NCBI GenBank assembly: GCA_001460835.1
Contig: CYKH01000397.1
Location: 44,659-108,658 of the forward strand
Source: Bodo saltans
Taxonomy: Eukaryota > Euglenozoa > Kinetoplastea > Eubodonida > Bodonidae
Direction: 5' to 3'
DNA length: 64,000 nt
Shown: piece by piece, positions 60,701-64,000 of the stretch
Position numbering within the stretch: position 1 is the first letter of the stretch
How the letters are laid out: every line of letters starts with the position of its first letter
Notes under the pieces: model-generated
Databases searched by the model: none
Told to the model about the DNA's origin: nothing
Seen by the model: only the letters and a program-made list of their open reading frames with translations
Made by a program: the position numbers and the translations under genes

Positions 60701-62746
60701 AAAGCTCAGCGAATCTGTTGCCTCAAGCGACGCGCAGAAGCAATCATTCGCAAAGCGCGAGAAACAGCTTCAAGAGTGGCAGCGCAGCCTTCAGACCGTC
60801 GAAGCACGCGAACTTCACTCCGTCACAGAGCAATTGACTGTTACCACCCGCGCACGTGAAGCATCGCACGCTCGACACGAGGTGGAAGTTGACTCCACAA
60901 AAGCAGCCATCGAGCAGCTAAGAGCGAGTCATCAGCAAGAGTTGACTGAGGCACATGAGCAGCATGCCGCTGAGGTGAAGGCACTTGAAGCACGAGCTGA
61001 AGAACTCACAGAACGCGTTACTGAGCTGACCGCTTCAAGCGACGCGACGAGCGCCGCACTTTCACAGAGCACTGCTGAGTTGGCGAGTGCGAACCTGGAA
61101 GTGGAACAGCTTCGTGAGCAACTGCGCATCGCATCCAATATTGCTCACTCTCACGGCATTGAGGCGGATGAAGTGCGCCAGCAACGTGCATCGTCACAAT
61201 CTCGCCATGAGTCTGATTCTGAAATCCTTCGCCAAACTCATCAAGAACATGTCAAGGCTAAGAACATGTCAAGGCTATGGCGTCTCAGCTTGAGATTAAG
61301 TTGCAAAACGCAGCCCTTGAACATGAAGCTGCACTGAAAGCACTAGCAGCTTACTCCGATGCGCGAGTGGAACGACTGACTGTTGCTGTTCAAGCCGTGG
61401 AAAGTGCGAGAGTCAGAGATCAGCAACTGAGTGCTCTCTCTCACCAAGAGCGCGACCATCGAGATTCTATCCTAGCAGCGTGGTTTGAATCTCTGGTGTC
61501 ACACATTATTATGCACGAGCGGTCCCACGGACAGAAGGAAGGCGACAAGAAGACCGTTGCAACAGTGGCGTCGATGTTGGAGTGCTCGGAGCGCTCTATG
61601 GAGCGTCAGTTGGAGCTCCACACGTCAACAGTAGACGGCATGATGAGCACCATGCTATCGTCCCTGCGTCAGCTGAGGTGGCATCAAGAATCGATGCTGT
61701 CGGATGCACGCGATGCAATCCTGCACGAGATGGGCAAGCACAAGGTCGCCATCACATCTTGGATGGAATCAGAGCAGTCTCAGCTGACAGCTTCCCTCGC
61801 TCGACTTCACTGCCACACGAACGCAGGCATGCAAAGTGCGGCAGGTTACGCGGAAGAGGAACAAAATCGAAGAGACATTGAACTTCTTGCCAACTACTCG
61901 CGCCAACAGCTCTTTGAACATTGGGTTACCGGTGTTCATCAAAGCACTGTTGGGAAGCTTCTCGAGGCGTACTGTGATGTGCAACACACGGAGTGGATGG
62001 CGAGCGTGGAGTGTCTCCTCGTTCAACAGTGGCAAACTACGCAGGAACTGTATCAAGAACTGCAGGAAGACCAAACCATGGGGGCGGAGCAAAGAGAAAT
62101 CATCGCTTCGTTGCGACATCAAATCACAGCATTGACGGATGATGCTGAGGTGCGACACAGTTCATTAGTGACCCTTCACCATGAGCGAGACGCGCTTGCG
62201 GAAACTGCGCGGGCCTTGGAACTCCGCCTGGGTGAAGCAAATTTAGAAGTTCTTGAAGCGGACCTCTTGTGCTCACAGCTAAAAGATGAACGCGATCAAG
62301 CGGAACAACAACGAAGAAGCGATTCCGAATCGAACACGAATGCCAGCGGCATTGTTGGGTCGCTGGTTCGTCGATTGTGGTCTGTATCGCAAGGTCGATC
62401 AGCACCAAGTACTGAACGAGACAATTCTCGTCATCGCACTTCGTCTCAAGAAGGTTGGCATCAGCCCACCCCAACCACGCCGAGACTAGCACTTCCGCTT
62501 CCGCGCCTTGGGTCCTCAGGAAATAACTTTTCTAACACGGTAGCAGCCATTCCATTTGGCGTCAATACACCTCGAGGCATCACCAGCGGCGCTAGCTCCA
62601 CCCAGCTAGCGACACCACGACGTGCTCCCATCATCATGGGCAGCAATGCAACCCGGCTCGTAGCCACGTCTAGAGGCGCACCGTACAGCCAACAACACCT
62701 TTTTGGTGCGTCGGCGAACGAAAGTGTGAACGAAGATATTGTGTGA
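57750..62746 (+). CDS. Kinesin (kinesin-3-like) with long coiled-coil tail; frame broken by a 17-bp duplication
   Basis: The motor domain spans about residues 58-500: VKVFVRVRPFNERE, P-loop GQTGSGKT (180-187), switch I NERSSRSH (353-360), switch II DLAGSERT (about 389), and the neck after ASRARQIVNKVV. CIFAYGQTGSGKTFTMMG and the early position of the motor suggest kinesin-3, but no FHA domain is seen. Two disordered insertions interrupt the motor, one before the P-loop and one of about 55 residues after it. The tail is a long coiled coil (about 510-1400) followed by a Ser/Pro-rich end. The frame shifts at 61243-61276, where 17 bp occur twice. With one copy removed the gene encodes 1659 residues. 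Likely role: transport along axonemal or cortical microtubules. Confidence 0.88.
61243..61276 (+). repeat. 17-bp perfect tandem duplication, frame-shifting
   Basis: AAGAACATGTCAAGGCT occurs at 61243-61259 and again at 61260-61276. The 17-bp offset moves the kinesin frame; deleting one copy joins HVKA directly to MASQLEIKL. Confidence 0.95.
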
Positions 62747-63145
62747 GGACGGTTTACACGTCTACGTGAAGTGACGATGTGTGGCCTCCACTCCCCAAAA
62801 GACAACGAAACGGCAGTTAATCCTGCAAAAAAAACGGAACGAAGAAGTTGCTCAGACCAGAGAATACACACACTATTTTAAATCAGACGTGTTTTTTTTT
62901 TGTGGTCTGACCATTGAAAGGCAGGAAACTTCGCGATTTCATAATAGCTAGAAACACAAATTTGAGACGGGGAAATGAGAGCGAGAGTCAACAGAGTTAG
63001 ATGCGAACAATTCCTTCACATATGTTGCCAAGCGTCACAATTCGAATGTTTCTCTCTATTTGACGATGGTGATGTGTCTTATGTTTGTGTTGCTTCTAAC
63101 TAAATACAACGCAGGTGGGGCTCCACTCGAAGAAGAGGGGAAACA
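62747..63145. other. Intergenic spacer (399 bp)
   Basis: No gene seen. A T run at 62890-62900 and pyrimidine-rich stretches near 63050-63100 precede the next gene. Confidence 0.45.
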
Positions 63146-64000
63146 ATGTCACAGTTAACGCGCTATTTTGTTGCCTTTGCTGTTGCAATGCAATGCTGTT
63201 GTGCGTTTCCCATCAGCGCCCTCCTTGTCGGCTCAGCGTGCACAGATGCATGTGACGCAGCCACACCCGATGACGATCCACAGGAATCAACCTACAGCGT
63301 ATTTTGCGGCACAGATGGTACGACCTACAACACCACCATCGACAAGTTCAATAACAACGATTGTTACTCCCGGTGTGGTGTGGCGGCACGGTACATTGGT
63401 CTGTGTGGTTGCCCTAACCATTGTGGCTCTCACGTTGCCCATGGAGAGTGTGCAAAAGTAAATGAAACATCCAGCGAAATTCATTGCGAGTGCATGCCGG
63501 GCTTCTCTGGAGATGATTGCATGAAAGTTGATTGTGCCACGGGCAATGGCTGTTCGGGTCATGGCACCTGCACGCCTGCAAGCACCGCGTCCATTGTTGG
63601 CGGTGACTATTGTAGTTGCGTTGCTGGATACACAGGTGCGTACTGTGGGCAGGAAGTGTTTCAGTATCCACTCTACGAACCTGTCATCGCCAATGTCCCA
63701 CCGCTGTTGCAACCAGGCTACGAGTACGTGACGCCTCTGCTAAATATGTCGGTGATTGGTGACCTGCGAGTGCGCATCGCTCAGGAAGACTTTGACTATC
63801 TTGTCGATCCCTTCACTGTCTACAACGACTCCAAGGTTGACAAGCCTGCCACCGTCTTTTATCACAATGGAAATTACCTCGTGGACAACATCTCGGCAAT
63901 GATGGCGGTGAAAGGTGCGACCTCGCGTCTTGACTTCAAGAAAGGCTGGAAAATTTCGTTTCCCAACAAAGTCGATCAAGCGAAGTTCTTCGGACTTAAC
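63146..64000 (+). CDS. 5' part of a secreted Kazal/EGF protein, possibly CotH-kinase-like (runs off the window)
   Basis: The frame is open from ATG 63146 to the end of the window (285 codons). It starts with a signal peptide (LTRYFVAFAVAMQCCCAF). A Kazal-like inhibitor motif (VFCGTDGTTYN, then CYSRCG and LCGCP) follows, then two EGF-like units (HCECMPGFSGDDC and YCSCVAGYTGAYC). After residue ~180 the pattern changes to a folded region with DLRVRIAQEDFDYLV and AVKGATSRLDFKKGWKISF. This resembles the start of CotH-type extracellular protein kinases, where an RGxSSR-like turn precedes a KKxxKIxF strand. That last call is tentative because the catalytic part lies beyond the window. Confidence 0.75.
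   Translation, partial: MSQLTRYFVAFAVAMQCCCAFPISALLVGSACTDACDAATPDDDPQESTYSVFCGTDGTTYNTTIDKFNNNDCYSRCGVAARYIGLCGCPNHCGSHVAHGECAKVNETSSEIHCECMPGFSGDDCMKVDCATGNGCSGHGTCTPASTASIVGGDYCSCVAGYTGAYCGQEVFQYPLYEPVIANVPPLLQPGYEYVTPLLNMSVIGDLRVRIAQEDFDYLVDPFTVYNDSKVDKPATVFYHNGNYLVDNISAMMAVKGATSRLDFKKGWKISFPNKVDQAKFFGLN

Noticed and set aside
1-64000. CRISPR arrays, insertion sequences or other bacterial features
   Set aside because: No regularly spaced short repeats and no transposase motifs; all genes are eukaryotic in type.

Overview
The window looks like nuclear DNA of a kinetoplastid flagellate. A free-living bodonid such as Bodo saltans fits best, by inference from gene style, histone H3 sequence and surface-protein content. 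All 24 genes I can support, plus an H3 remnant and one duplicated gene start, lie on the plus strand with no introns. Most coding starts have a pyrimidine-rich tract and an AG a short way upstream, as expected for spliced-leader trans-splicing within one polycistronic unit. There is no strand switch, and I saw no tRNA, rRNA or mobile element.

Layout. 0-11 kb: the 3' end of an unknown gene, methionine aminopeptidase 1, a SPATA4-type CH-domain protein, an ER-type secretory protein ending in SDEL, and a HECT ubiquitin ligase. 11.5-18.7 kb: one very large gene with a degenerate kinase-like domain, three TBCC-like beta-helix modules, a long acidic linker and a C-terminal HAD-like domain. It is broken by two assembly-style duplications, one unexplained frameshift and a 300-N gap. 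18.9-33.8 kb: a hypothetical protein, a protein kinase with large insertions, RNA polymerase III subunit RPC11, a possible microtubule inner protein, and several small hypotheticals separated by long pyrimidine-rich spacers. 34-37 kb: a tandem CYTH protein and histone H3, with the tail of a second H3 copy beside a 300-N gap. 37-45 kb: a 2578-residue coiled-coil protein. 45-48 kb: a type I surface protein with a Thr-rich stalk and receptor-type ligand-binding modules. 49-55 kb: a degenerate DExH-box helicase-like protein ending in an RGG box. 55-57.5 kb: RPAC1 (shared Pol I/III subunit) and UTP11. 57.7-62.7 kb: a kinesin-3-like motor. 63.1 kb to the end: the start of a secreted Kazal/EGF protein that may lead into a CotH-kinase domain.

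Functions cluster loosely: flagellum and cytoskeleton (CH protein, possible TBCC protein, possible MIP, giant coiled coil, kinesin), RNA polymerase and ribosome biogenesis (RPC11, RPAC1, UTP11), and cell surface. There is no operon logic beyond shared polycistronic transcription.

The most striking non-genic signal is a set of 12 direct tandem duplications of 17-461 bp (a 4-bp one makes 13). Six have the two copies joined by a run of about 9-12 A or T. Several pairs differ mainly at synonymous sites, as diverged alleles would. Five of the thirteen account for broken frames, and removing one copy restores a continuous gene. I read most of them as haplotype contig ends that were joined rather than merged, but this needs long reads to settle.
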